From Acidiluteibacter sp963716125 (lineage in GTDB: Bacteria > Bacteroidota > Bacteroidia > Flavobacteriales_E > Vicingaceae), in NCBI GenBank assembly GCA_963716125.1, contig OY970294.1, positions 1,054,001 to 1,118,000 of the forward strand: a DNA stretch of 64,000 bases. The letters run 5' to 3'. The notes beneath the pieces were generated by a model. The model ran no database searches. It saw nothing but the letters and a program-made list of their open reading frames with translations, and was not told the DNA's origin. The position numbers were made by a program, and so were the translations under genes. Shown one piece after another: positions 1 to 9,301 of this stretch (position 1 is its first letter; every line of letters starts with the position of its first letter).

Positions 1-116
1 GAAAAAGGAAATAGAAGTAAACGGGCTATTTTCAACACCTAGTTAGTATTTTGGTTTTACAAATTTAATAAATTAAAGGTGGAGCAGAAAAATAGTTAAA
101 AAAGAAATAGATTTGA

Positions 117-1217
117 ATGATTATGAGATTAAGTGAAATAATAAATGTCTTAGAAAATTTTGCATCTCCTTATTTGCAAGAAAATTATGATAATGCAACA
201 CTGATTGTTGGTGATTATAGATATGAGATATCTTCTGCATTAATCAGTTTAGACTGCACTGAAGAGATTGTAGATGAGGCGATAAAGGTGGGAGCTAATT
301 TAATTATTAGTCATCATCCAATTGTTTTTAAAGGTTTAAAAAGTTTAACAGGTAAAAACTATGTGGAAAGAACAATCATAAAAGCCATTAAAAATAATAT
401 TGCTATTTATGCCATGCATACCAATTTAGATAACGTAAAAGGTGGAGTCAACTATAAAATAGCAGATAAGTTAGGTTTGGAAAATTGTAAAATTCTTTCA
501 CCTAAAAGCGGTTTTTTAAGAAAGTTAGTGTTTTTTGTGCCAGTTAATGCGTCACAAATGGTTCAAGAAGCTTTGTTTAAAGCATCGGCAGGAAATATTG
601 GGAATTACGATGAATGTTCTTTTAGCGTAGAAGGTACCGGAAGTTTTAGAGCGAATGATTCAGCCAATCCAACTATTGGAGAAAAGAATAAAAGACATTT
701 TGAAAAGGAAAATAGAGTGGAGGTGATTTTTAATATGGCGGATGAGAAAAAAATATTAAAAGCTTTAATGGGTTCTCATCCTTATGAAGAAGTAGCTTAT
801 GATATTTATCAATTGGAAAACAGAAATCAAGACATTGGAAGTGGTATAATTGGCGAATTAAAGAAGGAAACAGATGCTTTTGACTTTTTAAATGAAATAA
901 AAAGGGTGATGCAAGCAGACGGAATAAGATATACAAAACCTCACAAAAAAGTCATTAAAAAAGTGGCAATTTGTGGTGGCTCAGGAAGTTTTTTATTGTC
1001 TAAAGCTATTGCTAATGAAGCTGATATATTTATAACTGCTGATTTTAAATACCATGAGTTTTTTGATGCTGAAAACAAGATTATAATAGCTGATATTGGT
1101 CATTTTGAAAGTGAACAATACACTAAAGAATTATTTATGGAAATTCTTCAGAAAAAAATACCTAATTTTGCGACTCATTTATCTAGTATAAGTACAAATC
1201 CTATTAATTACCTTTAA
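117..1217 (+). CDS. Nif3-like dinuclear metal center protein (YbgI/DUF34)
   Basis: This is a 366-residue member of the Nif3/DUF34 family, which binds two metal ions; its cellular role is not settled, and the old name GTP cyclohydrolase I type 2 is not well supported. The N-terminal half has the family's histidine-rich metal motif (SHHPIVFKGLK) and HTNLDNVKGGVN. The C-terminal half has the closing block with GGSGSF and a late GHFESE. The length fits the long form with an inserted middle domain, seen here as the GSHPYEEVAYDIY segment. A TAGATTTG box at 108-115 abuts the first ATG, so the ATG at 123 is an alternative start. The zinc-ribbon gene follows after 3 bases, which suggests one transcript. 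Confidence 0.9.
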   Translation: MIMRLSEIINVLENFASPYLQENYDNATLIVGDYRYEISSALISLDCTEEIVDEAIKVGANLIISHHPIVFKGLKSLTGKNYVERTIIKAIKNNIAIYAMHTNLDNVKGGVNYKIADKLGLENCKILSPKSGFLRKLVFFVPVNASQMVQEALFKASAGNIGNYDECSFSVEGTGSFRANDSANPTIGEKNKRHFEKENRVEVIFNMADEKKILKALMGSHPYEEVAYDIYQLENRNQDIGSGIIGELKKETDAFDFLNEIKRVMQADGIRYTKPHKKVIKKVAICGGSGSFLLSKAIANEADIFITADFKYHEFFDAENKIIIADIGHFESEQYTKELFMEILQKKIPNFATHLSSISTNPINYL

Positions 1218-1220
1218 TAT

Positions 1221-2033
1221 ATGGCTAATAAAGTGGCTTCAAAAGATTCAACAAAAACAGTAGAAGAAAAATTGCAAGCATTATATGACCTGCAAGAGAT
1301 TGATTCTAAAATTGATAAAATTAGAACTATTCGTGGTGAATTGCCATTAGAAGTTCAAGATTTAGAAGATGATATCGCTGGTTTAGAGACTAGAAGTTCT
1401 AAGTATGATGAGGAAGTCAATACTTTAGAAACGGATATTTCTAATAAAAAAAATGCAATGTCTGCTTCAAAAGAGGCAATCAAAAAGTATACTGAACAAC
1501 AAAATAATGTTAGAAATAACAGAGAATACGATTCTTTAACAAAGGAAATTGAATTTCAAAATTTAGAAATTCAATTGGCTGAAAAGAGAATTAAGGAGTA
1601 TAAAAGCAAAATTGATGATAAGAAAGTAATTTTAGATGAGGCTAAAGCTACTTTAGAATCAAGAAAGAAAGAATTAGAGCACAAAAAAGGTGAGCTTGAT
1701 GAAATTATTGCCGAAACTCAAAAGGACGAAACGGAATTGTTGAAAGCTTCTGAAAAAGCTCAATCAAGAATTGACGATAGATTACTAACTGCTTACACTA
1801 GGATTAGAGAGAATGCTAGAAATGGTTTGGCAGTTGTACCTGTAGAGAGAGATTCTTGTGGAGGTTGTTTTAATCAAATTCCACCGCAACGCCAATTAGA
1901 TATTAAAACTCATAAAAAAATTATTGTGTGCGAGCACTGTGGAAGAGTATTAGTAGATACTGTTATTGCAGGAATTGAAGAAGAAGTAGTAGAAGAAGCA
2001 AAACCAAAAAGAAGAGCAAGAGCTACTAAGTAG
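1221..2033 (+). CDS. Coiled-coil zinc-ribbon protein (DUF164/CT398 family)
   Basis: The 270-residue protein begins with a long charged helical region (about residues 15-190) rich in Glu, Lys and Leu, as expected for an antiparallel coiled coil. It ends in a four-cysteine zinc ribbon with the pairs CGGC and CEHC separated by about 25 residues, followed by a basic tail (KPKRRARATK). This layout is that of the DUF164 zinc-ribbon family, whose molecular function is not established. The gene starts 3 bases after the Nif3-like gene, a pairing common in Bacteroidota, and is followed directly by a strong terminator hairpin. Confidence 0.88.
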   Translation: MANKVASKDSTKTVEEKLQALYDLQEIDSKIDKIRTIRGELPLEVQDLEDDIAGLETRSSKYDEEVNTLETDISNKKNAMSASKEAIKKYTEQQNNVRNNREYDSLTKEIEFQNLEIQLAEKRIKEYKSKIDDKKVILDEAKATLESRKKELEHKKGELDEIIAETQKDETELLKASEKAQSRIDDRLLTAYTRIRENARNGLAVVPVERDSCGGCFNQIPPQRQLDIKTHKKIIVCEHCGRVLVDTVIAGIEEEVVEEAKPKRRARATK

Positions 2034-2054
2034 TTTGCTTATGATATAATTTAG

Positions 2055-2088
2055 AGTCCATCCGCTTAAAGCGAGATGGACTTTTTTT
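2055..2088 (+). terminator. Rho-independent terminator after the zinc-ribbon gene
   Basis: An 11-bp stem with one bulged A (AGTCCATCCGC pairing with GCG-A-GATGGACT) around a 5-base TTAAA loop is followed by a run of seven T. It lies 22 bases after the stop codon and closes the two-gene plus-strand unit. The T run overlaps the end of the convergent DUF5723 gene. Confidence 0.85.
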
Positions 2089-3187
2089 ATGATTTTTCGT
2101 TAATCGATTTTTCAGCTTTACTTTGCTCCTTTTTTCTAACCGAATTCAAAGATTTCTTTCCAAAAACTAAGTTGAGCCCAGTTCTAAGTTGAAAATATTG
2201 GGCATTTTGCGGTTTAAAAGCTCCCACAATGTTATCTGCCATGATGTATAATTGAATTGGGCCTGGATGAAATACTATTCCTCCTCCAATATTATTGAAT
2301 GATTTGTTAGTAATGGTATATGAAAATGTTAGATGAAAAAAATTGGTAAATTTCTTATTGTATGAAAGGCTTAGTGATGGTTTAATTTTACCTTTAAAGA
2401 AGTCGGCATGGGCTAATGCGGCTATATTCGAGCTATTATCTAAGTGGTACTTCCCTCCAAAATAAATTTGAGTTGCTAAGCTGCTCGTATAAGAATTATT
2501 AGTTTCTTCAATATTAAATGTTTTTTCTAGAGAGTCTAAAACTCTATCAAAAGATTTGCTTCCATTGGTAGAGGAGGTATCGTTTAATATAAATTCGTCT
2601 ATATCAATACCTGTGTAACTGAATTGGTTTTTTTTACTGGTATAATTGGTTACATTATTATTCCATTTAATAAATCCTAAATCTATAACAGATCCATTGA
2701 TAGAGATTTTTTCATTTACTTTATAATTAAATCCAAAATCAGCACCATACCCTTTATTATTTCTACCAAAAAGATAATCACCTATCTTTACAATAGAATC
2801 ACTTAAGCCAGATGTATTCAATTTAATTTCAGAGTTAGTGCTTATGTCATAAGTGTTTGGGTCGGTGTAAATATCTATATCTGAAGTTGCAGTATTTATA
2901 TTTTCCATTCCATATAAGTACTTCAAACGTACACCAACGGTTAATCGGTCATTTTTTAGTGTTCTATTGAAATTAACACCATATTCACGATAATGATTGG
3001 CATTGATTCCTAACCCATCAAATGATGCTGTTTGATTGCCAAACGATGCATTTCCTTCAATTAGAAATTGCATAAAATCTTTGGGATATTGGAATCTGAA
3101 ATTGATTTTTTCAGTTACATTGAAAGAATAAACTGCTTCTTTTTCCAATTTTGAATCCAAAAGAAAGTAAATCAATAGTGATGGCAT
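2087..3187 (-). pseudogene. DUF5723-like outer-membrane protein, C-terminal part after a frameshift
   Basis: This is the larger, downstream part of a gene whose N-terminal part lies at 3111-3479 in another frame. The protein is rich in beta-strand-like repeats with alternating aromatic and polar residues and ends in a short basic tail, as expected for a DUF5723-type outer-membrane barrel of unknown function. The first 20 or so residues, before SFNVTEKINF, are out-of-frame noise. Removing one base from the five-T run at 3140-3144 joins the two frames as FGFKIGKEAVYSFNVTEKINF-like sequence. It may be a real frameshift or a homopolymer sequencing error. Confidence 0.7.
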
Positions 3188-3479
3188 TAGAGATGAAGTT
3201 ATTTTTATCTAAGTTATTAAGTAAATTATTTAAGCTTAAATAGAGTGAGTCTTTTCTTTTTTCTACAATGTCTGACCATGAAAAAGCACTGTTACTTGCT
3301 ACTATAGATGTAGATGAAAGTGCGGGTAATCCTATAAAAAATTTACCATTAAATTTATTAGCAGGATTTAAATAAGTAGATTGAGGAACTGCTCCCATTT
3401 GGTAGCCGGTAAAACCATTTTGGCCAAATACAAATAAATTCAAAAGAAAAAGAAAAGAAAAAAGTATGCGATTTTTCAT
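3111..3479 (-). pseudogene. DUF5723-like outer-membrane protein, N-terminal part with signal peptide
   Basis: The first 20 residues form a signal peptide (hydrophobic LFSFLFLLNLFVF, probable cleavage after FGQ). The stretch GYQMGAVPQSTYLNPAN that follows is typical of the start of DUF5723-like surface proteins. The frame runs to FGFKIGKRSS and then stops, whereas the continuing barrel sequence is found in the next frame (2087-3187). The start lies 5 bases after the stop of the upstream lipoprotein gene at 3485-5062, so the two are probably co-transcribed. Confidence 0.7.
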
Positions 3480-3484
3480 GAAAA

Positions 3485-5062
3485 TTATAATTCAAGGTTC
3501 AATTGAGCTTTAACTCCAACTTTAATATTTAATCGGTAATCGTTATAAAACTTCACTATAGTCTGACCTTTATTTTTGGTCGCTAAGCGTGCATCTATTA
3601 ACGCATATTTGCTATCCGTAATTTTTTGTAATCGACTTTTATTTACAGGTGTATCAATAGTTTGTTTAGTTGAATTAGTAGTTCTTCCATTTGCATCAAT
3701 CGAAGAAGATGGAATTACTATAGTTCTTTGATTGTATAAGGAGTCTATTTTATTATAATTTTCATCTAGAAAATAAATTTGTAAATCTGCATCAATAGGA
3801 AAAGCATTATTAACATAAGTTCTAAAAATAGCAGAGTTTAATGCATTAGTACTATCTAATTCAAAGTCTAAAGTATCCAGTATTAAATAATTATTTAAAG
3901 TACCTTTTAATGGAAGTTCAATTTGCACATTCAATTTAGCTTGACTAGTATCCAAAATAAAATTTGAACTATTGTTTGAATTAGGGTTACTTACGCCTTT
4001 AAATTCATATTCAAAATATTTTGGTAGCGCACTCACCGCAGTTTCAATATTGCTATTATTGGCATCCATTATAAATTGAGAAGTGGTGGTAATTCCTGCT
4101 CGGCTTGGAGAAGCAATTAATAAAGGATTTTGGATCAATTGAATGGCAATTTTACCTTGCTTGATAGTGTTGGCATTAAATTGATTAAAGTTGATGGAAA
4201 TCGGAATTCCCATGCTATTTTTGGTGGTAATAATCAGCTTTGGTTCTGCTATAAAAATATCACCATTTTTAGCATTTTTAAATAATTTTACCTCAAAAGA
4301 GTCTTCAGAAAAATTGAAATTTTGTTTGCCTGCATCTCCATAAAAAGCTTTAAATTCCATACTATCTAAAGAAAAGTTGATATCTATTTTATCATTAGAG
4401 CTGATTGCTTCACCACTATAATTTAAATTGAGGTTATAATTTACCTCAATTTCATTTGCATTAGTCGTTACAATCGTATATTCATTTAAATCAATTTTTT
4501 CTTTAGTATTTACAGGAATATTTCCTTTATAATTGATAGGAATAGTAAAAGATAAAGCTTGATTGTTTTTTAGAATTGATGGAAAAGTAATGGTCATCAT
4601 TCCACTGTGTTTCAAGGTTGACTTTAATGAAAAATTCATATCGCCACCTTTTAAAATCACTGAATCTGTTCTATTTGCGTTTCCATTGTCGAATACAAAG
4701 TTTGTATTAAGACTTTTCATTATAGAACCATTGCCTGTAAATTGCCCAATTTCAGAATTTGTTAAAGCTAATTGTTCTATTCCTTTCTGTGACTTGAGTT
4801 GGAAAATATCGGCAGGACGAATAAAAAAGTCGCCACTTTCATAGATCAAAACTACAAACCCATCGGGGGTTGGTAAAATATCATTGCCAACTTCATTCGA
4901 AAGAAAAATATCTTCAGCACTTAAAGAGGAATTAATTAATGGTATTGCTATTTCAGGATTGATATCATCTACACCAAATTTGTCAAACTTAAAATAATCA
5001 TCTGTACAACTAAATAAGCTGAAGGTGATAATCGATAAAAATAAAATTGGGGAAAATCTCAT
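3485..5062 (-). CDS. Large surface lipoprotein of unknown function
   Basis: The 525-residue protein begins with a lipoprotein signal peptide ending in the lipobox LFSC, with the lipidated cysteine at residue 19, followed by TDDYFKF. The rest is beta-rich, with many Asn, Ser and Thr and no catalytic motif that I recognise. It is the first gene of a two-gene unit with the DUF5723-like barrel gene 5 bases downstream, so the two may act together at the outer membrane. That role is an inference from position only. Confidence 0.75.
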   Translation of the reverse strand: MRFSPILFLSIITFSLFSCTDDYFKFDKFGVDDINPEIAIPLINSSLSAEDIFLSNEVGNDILPTPDGFVVLIYESGDFFIRPADIFQLKSQKGIEQLALTNSEIGQFTGNGSIMKSLNTNFVFDNGNANRTDSVILKGGDMNFSLKSTLKHSGMMTITFPSILKNNQALSFTIPINYKGNIPVNTKEKIDLNEYTIVTTNANEIEVNYNLNLNYSGEAISSNDKIDINFSLDSMEFKAFYGDAGKQNFNFSEDSFEVKLFKNAKNGDIFIAEPKLIITTKNSMGIPISINFNQFNANTIKQGKIAIQLIQNPLLIASPSRAGITTTSQFIMDANNSNIETAVSALPKYFEYEFKGVSNPNSNNSSNFILDTSQAKLNVQIELPLKGTLNNYLILDTLDFELDSTNALNSAIFRTYVNNAFPIDADLQIYFLDENYNKIDSLYNQRTIVIPSSSIDANGRTTNSTKQTIDTPVNKSRLQKITDSKYALIDARLATKNKGQTIVKFYNDYRLNIKVGVKAQLNLEL

Positions 5063-5115
5063 TTTATAATGTGGTTAAAAAAATTAAACGCAAGATAGAT
5101 AAAATAAATTCAACT

Positions 5116-5709
5116 TTATTGTTCGCTATTTGACAATAGTTTAAATGTTAATCTATGAAATTCACTTGCACCATCTTTCTTAATGGCAGCTCTATGCTTT
5201 TTAGTTGGGTATCCTTGGTTTTTTTTCCAATCATAAATAGGATATTTTTTATCTAACTCCTGCATAAAATCGTCCCTGTAGGTTTTCGCTAAAATGGATG
5301 CTGCAGCTATGGAGGCAAATTTTGAATCTCCTTTAACAATGCAATGATGCCCAATTCCTAAATAAGGATTGAATCTGTTGCCATCTATTAATAACAAGTC
5401 TATTTTGGATTTAAGTTGATCCACAGCGCGATGCATTGCTAAAAAAGAAGCATTTAGAATGTTTATTTCATCAATTTCTTTCTCGTTTACAGAACCTACT
5501 GCCCATTCTATGGCTTCTGCTTCAATAATAGGTCTCAAGATTTCTCTCTTCTTTTTTGAGATTAATTTGGAATCATTTAATAAAGGATGAAAAAAATTTT
5601 TAGGTAAAATGACAGCGGCTGCAAAAACAGGACCTGCTAAACAACCTCTGCCAGCTTCATCACAACCAACTTCTATTAAGTTTTTCTTAAAGTAAGCTGC
5701 TAATGCCAT
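5116..5709 (-). CDS. rnhB: Ribonuclease HII
   Basis: RNase HII removes ribonucleotides from RNA-DNA hybrids in a metal-dependent reaction. The 197-residue protein has the family hallmark GCDEAGRGCLAGPV near the N-terminus (acidic residues Asp17 and Glu18), then LLLIDGN with a third acidic residue and AAASILAKTYRD with the fourth. It ends in a short basic tail. The length is normal. Its start overlaps the end of the upstream glycosyltransferase gene by 10 bases, which indicates co-transcription. Confidence 0.95.
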   Translation of the reverse strand: MALAAYFKKNLIEVGCDEAGRGCLAGPVFAAAVILPKNFFHPLLNDSKLISKKKREILRPIIEAEAIEWAVGSVNEKEIDEINILNASFLAMHRAVDQLKSKIDLLLIDGNRFNPYLGIGHHCIVKGDSKFASIAAASILAKTYRDDFMQELDKKYPIYDWKKNQGYPTKKHRAAIKKDGASEFHRLTFKLLSNSEQ

Positions 5710-6833
5710 TCTTTAATGGTTTTTTCGATGCTATTCCACAATAAATCAGCAGTTTTTTGCCATGAGAAATCTTTTGCTCTCAATAATCCCTTGTGAATCA
5801 ATTGTTCCTTTAAACTAGGATTATTATAGAGTTCAACCATGCGATTTGTAATTTCTGTTGTATTAAAAGGATCAGCTAAAAGCGCTGCCCCATTGGCTAC
5901 TTCAGGCATAGAAGTAGTGTTGGAAGTAACTACAGGCACTCCTGATTGCATTGCTTCTAAAATCGGTATCCCAAATCCTTCAAATTGGGGTAAATAACTT
6001 AAAGCGAAAGCTGATGCTAAAATAGTTGATAAATCTTGATTCTCTAATCTTCCTAAAAAGATGATATCTTTTTTTGATTCTAAGCTTTGAAATGTTTGCT
6101 CCAATTCATTCGGCCACCATTTTTTTGCACCGCAGATTACGAGTTTGTAATCACTATTGGTTTGTTTTTTGAATTCATCAAAAGCTATAAATAGATTTTT
6201 TAAATTCTTGCGAGGATGCAAAGTACCTATAAATACAAAATAGTCTTTTCCTTCAGCAAACTTATTTTTGATTTTAATTTGAAGTTCCTTTGGTAAAGGT
6301 TTAAAAATTTCATTTGCACCATTATATACCACATCTATTTTTGAAGGAGAAATATTATATGTTTTTGAAATATCTTGTTTTGAATATTCTGAAACTGTGG
6401 CAATTCTATTTGCTCTAGCTGCATATTTTGGAAAATATTTTAACAGAAAATTTCTATGCGAAGGAATTATATTTTTAGGGTAATGCTCAAAATTTAAATC
6501 ATGAATAACGCCTAACATTGGAATGTTTTTAACTGGTGGTAACCAACCTTCTGGGCTCAGGAAAAAATCTGCTTTTATTTTTTTTAAACGTCTTTTTAAG
6601 GCTATTTCAAACCAATATTTCCATAAAATAGGTAATCTAGTTGGCGGATTTAAAACAGAGGCGGTTACATTCTCACTAAAAATATATTTTGTATCAAAAG
6701 GTCTATCAAAAATTAGATGAAATTGGTGTTCCGGATGAGCTTTGCAAATCCTTTTTAAGATTTCCAGAGTAAACCATCCAATACCATCTAGTTTATCTGA
6801 AATAAGTAATCGACTATTGACTGCTATAAGCAT
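5700..6833 (-). CDS. Glycosyltransferase, GT-B fold (family 1/4 type)
   Basis: This 377-residue enzyme probably transfers a sugar from a nucleotide-sugar donor during surface polysaccharide synthesis. The C-terminal half has the donor-binding features of GT4-type enzymes: FIGTLHPRKNL, then the E-x7-E motif in FEGFGIPILEAMQSG, followed by PVVTSNTTSMPEV. The N-terminal half carries NSRLL and GIGWFTLEIL, as in mannosyl/glucosyltransferases that act on lipid-linked acceptors. It lies between a methyltransferase gene (21 bases upstream) and rnhB (overlapping). The divergent polysaccharide operon starts about 1 kb upstream. The exact sugar cannot be told. Confidence 0.9.
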   Translation of the reverse strand: MLIAVNSRLLISDKLDGIGWFTLEILKRICKAHPEHQFHLIFDRPFDTKYIFSENVTASVLNPPTRLPILWKYWFEIALKRRLKKIKADFFLSPEGWLPPVKNIPMLGVIHDLNFEHYPKNIIPSHRNFLLKYFPKYAARANRIATVSEYSKQDISKTYNISPSKIDVVYNGANEIFKPLPKELQIKIKNKFAEGKDYFVFIGTLHPRKNLKNLFIAFDEFKKQTNSDYKLVICGAKKWWPNELEQTFQSLESKKDIIFLGRLENQDLSTILASAFALSYLPQFEGFGIPILEAMQSGVPVVTSNTTSMPEVANGAALLADPFNTTEITNRMVELYNNPSLKEQLIHKGLLRAKDFSWQKTADLLWNSIEKTIKEWH

Positions 6834-6854
6834 AATTAGAACTAAAAATGCAAT

Positions 6855-7679
6855 TTAGGCTTTCTCAACCATAAAATTGATTCCAAAAAAGAAATATTCT
6901 TTTAGAAAGCTGTTCTTTTTCCAAATCTGTTGTTCTTTTTCAATCGCTTTTTCAGGATTGCTATTGGGAAAATTAAAGGGCAAATAATATCTAATGTACT
7001 GAACTGATTCCTTTTTTAGGTTTAAATTTTCTTTTTTAAAGGCTTTTTCCCATTCTTTTAAACTTTTGATATTTTCATTTCCTAAAAGAATATCCTTTTT
7101 TAATTGTTCATCGTAAATGGTTATTATTCTTTTATTTCCTCTTTGTATAAAAAGCTTGGTGTTTTGTATAATATTACTTCCGTTTTCTTCAATGATAAGT
7201 AATTGACCTTTTGGAGTAAGTGTTTTTTCTAATATTTTGATAGCATCACTCAATGGTTCTAAGTGATGCATGGTATCTTGAATGATAATTAAATCTTTTG
7301 AAGCTGCCTCGAATTGGTGATCAAATAAGTTTTCATAAGAATAGCTGAATTTGCCAATGTCACCATGTTTTGCCCAAAACTCTAAACGTTTGGGTAATAG
7401 TTTGTAATAATGCTCTAAAGTAGTTCCGTAAGTAGCAATGCCATTTATAGAAAGGAAAATATCAGTTGTTCCAAATCCACAACCCAAATCCCAAATTTTT
7501 AAATCTTTGCTATCAATATGATCAATAATGTATTGAAGTCTTTGACAGAAGTATGCTTTTCTAAACTCTAAGCGTTTTGGATTATCTAAAAATTTATAAT
7601 AATAGTGTAAATCTTTATTTTCCTTAAGTTCTTCGAGGAATAGTTCAAAAAACTCCTCAACCGACATTTTTAAATCCAT
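6855..7679 (-). CDS. Class I SAM-dependent methyltransferase
   Basis: The 274-residue protein has the SAM-binding motif IWDLGCGFGTTD at about residue 64 and a later IIIQDTMHHLEPL segment, followed by an acidic loop (LLIIEENGSN), all typical of Rossmann-fold methyltransferases. The substrate is unknown. It is the first gene of the minus-strand unit with the glycosyltransferase and rnhB, and it faces the polysaccharide flippase gene across a 134-base divergent promoter region. A role in modifying a glycan or lipid is plausible from that context. Confidence 0.85.
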   Translation of the reverse strand: MDLKMSVEEFFELFLEELKENKDLHYYYKFLDNPKRLEFRKAYFCQRLQYIIDHIDSKDLKIWDLGCGFGTTDIFLSINGIATYGTTLEHYYKLLPKRLEFWAKHGDIGKFSYSYENLFDHQFEAASKDLIIIQDTMHHLEPLSDAIKILEKTLTPKGQLLIIEENGSNIIQNTKLFIQRGNKRIITIYDEQLKKDILLGNENIKSLKEWEKAFKKENLNLKKESVQYIRYYLPFNFPNSNPEKAIEKEQQIWKKNSFLKEYFFFGINFMVEKA

Positions 7680-7704
7680 ATTTAATCACTTACAATAAAG
7701 CCTG

Positions 7705-7712
7705 CAAATATA
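7705..7712 (-). promoter_or_regulatory. -7 box for the methyltransferase-glycosyltransferase-rnhB unit
   Basis: Read on the minus strand this is TATATTTG, an exact match to the Bacteroidota -7 consensus TAnnTTTG. It lies 26 bases before the methyltransferase start. No convincing -33 TTTG was seen at the usual distance. Confidence 0.55.
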
Positions 7713-7813
7713 TTAATTCCTTTCCGACTATATAAGACTATTTTAAGACAATAATAATGGTATAAAATGGTTGTATTGCGTATCATTGCAATTGATAATA
7801 GCCTAAACCATTC

Positions 7814-9259
7814 ATGCAGCGGAAATTCATTACAAATTTAGTTTTCTTACTGTTTTTAAATCTGTTAATTAAACCCTTTTGGATTTTTGGAATTGATGTA
7901 ACTGTTCAAAACACAGTTGGTGCCGAAGAATATGGTTTTTATTATGCCTTGTTTGGCTTTTCAATTTTACTCAATATTCTGTTGGATGTAGGAATAACCA
8001 ACTATAATAATCGGAATATTTCGCAGTATAATCACATGCTTCAAAGATATTTTACATCAATTGTTGTACTTAAATTTTTGTTGGGAGTTGTATATTTAGT
8101 CGTTACTATCATATTTGCATTTCTATTGGATTACAATCAAAGAGCTATTCAAATTCTTTTATTGCTCTGCTTTAATCAATTTTTATTGTCCTTCTTATTG
8201 TACCTCCGATCAAATGTAGCTGCTTTGCAATTATTCAAAACAGATAGTTTATTATCAATTATAGATAGAGTAAGTATGATTGTAATTTGTGCTTATTTTC
8301 TTTGGATGCAATCAGATATAGTATTCTCAATTGAGCTTTTTGTTGTTATTCAGTCGGTTGCTTATATTTTTAGTTGTATTATTGCTTTACTTACATTGGG
8401 TAGTAAAATCAAAAATTTAAAATTTGGGTTTAAGTTACCTTTATTAAGAATTATTCTTCGTCAAAGTTTACCTTTTGCGCTTTTGGTATTACTGATGGCA
8501 TTTTATTACCGATTGGACGCTGTGATGATAGAAAGAATTTTAGACGATGGAAAAGTTCAAGCTGGTATTTATGCCCAAGCTTACCGATTATTAGAAGCGG
8601 CTACTATGATAGGGTTTCTATTTGCTGGATTGTTATTGCCTATGTTTTCTAATATGATTTCCAAAAAGCAAGACACAAAACCTTTGATACAACTTTCATT
8701 TAATTTGATTTTCGCACCTGCATTTATTCTATTTGTTGTATGCTTTTTTTACGCAGAAAATATAATGCAATTGTTATATATAGAAAATGCTATGGATTCT
8801 GCTGAGGTGCTTCGTTTATTAATGCTAACTTTTGTGGCAGTTGCATCTACTTATATTTTTGGTACTTACCTTACTGCTAAAGGAAGCTTAAAAGCATTAA
8901 ATATTATAGCGCTTATTGGCTTAGCTATCAATTTGATTTTTAATATGATATTGATTCCATTATATAAATCTTACGGAGCTGCAATTGCTACATTAATTAC
9001 ACAAGTTTTTGTCATTTTTGCTCAAGTATACATTGTTGGCAAAAAAGAAAAATGGAAAATTAGTCCTCTTTATATTAGTCGTTTTTTGGTATTTATAATC
9101 GGATTACTTGGAATATCTTACTTTGCACAAAAGCTAAATTTAAACTGGGGTTTAGGAATAGCCTTAATAATTTTTGCAGGATTACTTCTTTCCTTGTTTA
9201 CTAAATTGATACACATCAAATCTCTCATCACTATCTTAAAGAATAAAGAGCTCGAATAG
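7814..9259 (+). CDS. Polysaccharide flippase (Wzx-like, MOP superfamily)
   Basis: The 481-residue protein is hydrophobic along its whole length, with about 12-14 membrane segments and short basic loops. It begins with FITNLVFLLFLNLLIKPFWIF and contains VGAEEYGFYYALFGFSILL, the family's typical early segment, and YRLDAVMIERILDDGKVQAGIYAQAYRL-type sequence in the middle, typical of lipid-linked oligosaccharide flippases. It would move a polyprenyl-linked repeat unit across the inner membrane. Two chain-length regulators and a ligase/polymerase follow on the same strand. Confidence 0.88.
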   Translation: MQRKFITNLVFLLFLNLLIKPFWIFGIDVTVQNTVGAEEYGFYYALFGFSILLNILLDVGITNYNNRNISQYNHMLQRYFTSIVVLKFLLGVVYLVVTIIFAFLLDYNQRAIQILLLLCFNQFLLSFLLYLRSNVAALQLFKTDSLLSIIDRVSMIVICAYFLWMQSDIVFSIELFVVIQSVAYIFSCIIALLTLGSKIKNLKFGFKLPLLRIILRQSLPFALLVLLMAFYYRLDAVMIERILDDGKVQAGIYAQAYRLLEAATMIGFLFAGLLLPMFSNMISKKQDTKPLIQLSFNLIFAPAFILFVVCFFYAENIMQLLYIENAMDSAEVLRLLMLTFVAVASTYIFGTYLTAKGSLKALNIIALIGLAINLIFNMILIPLYKSYGAAIATLITQVFVIFAQVYIVGKKEKWKISPLYISRFLVFIIGLLGISYFAQKLNLNWGLGIALIIFAGLLLSLFTKLIHIKSLITILKNKELE

Positions 9260-9301
9260 TGGAAGCATTTTACTACTTTTGACCCTTTGAAAATTGAAAA
9301 T

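Noticed and set aside
1..42. Possible C-terminal end of an upstream plus-strand gene (frame reading to a stop at 42).
   Set aside because: Only 13 codons are visible and another frame is also open, so it cannot be supported.
4563..4844. Plus-strand frame of 93 codons inside the lipoprotein gene.
   Set aside because: It lies opposite a gene with clear lipoprotein features and has no recognisable motif.
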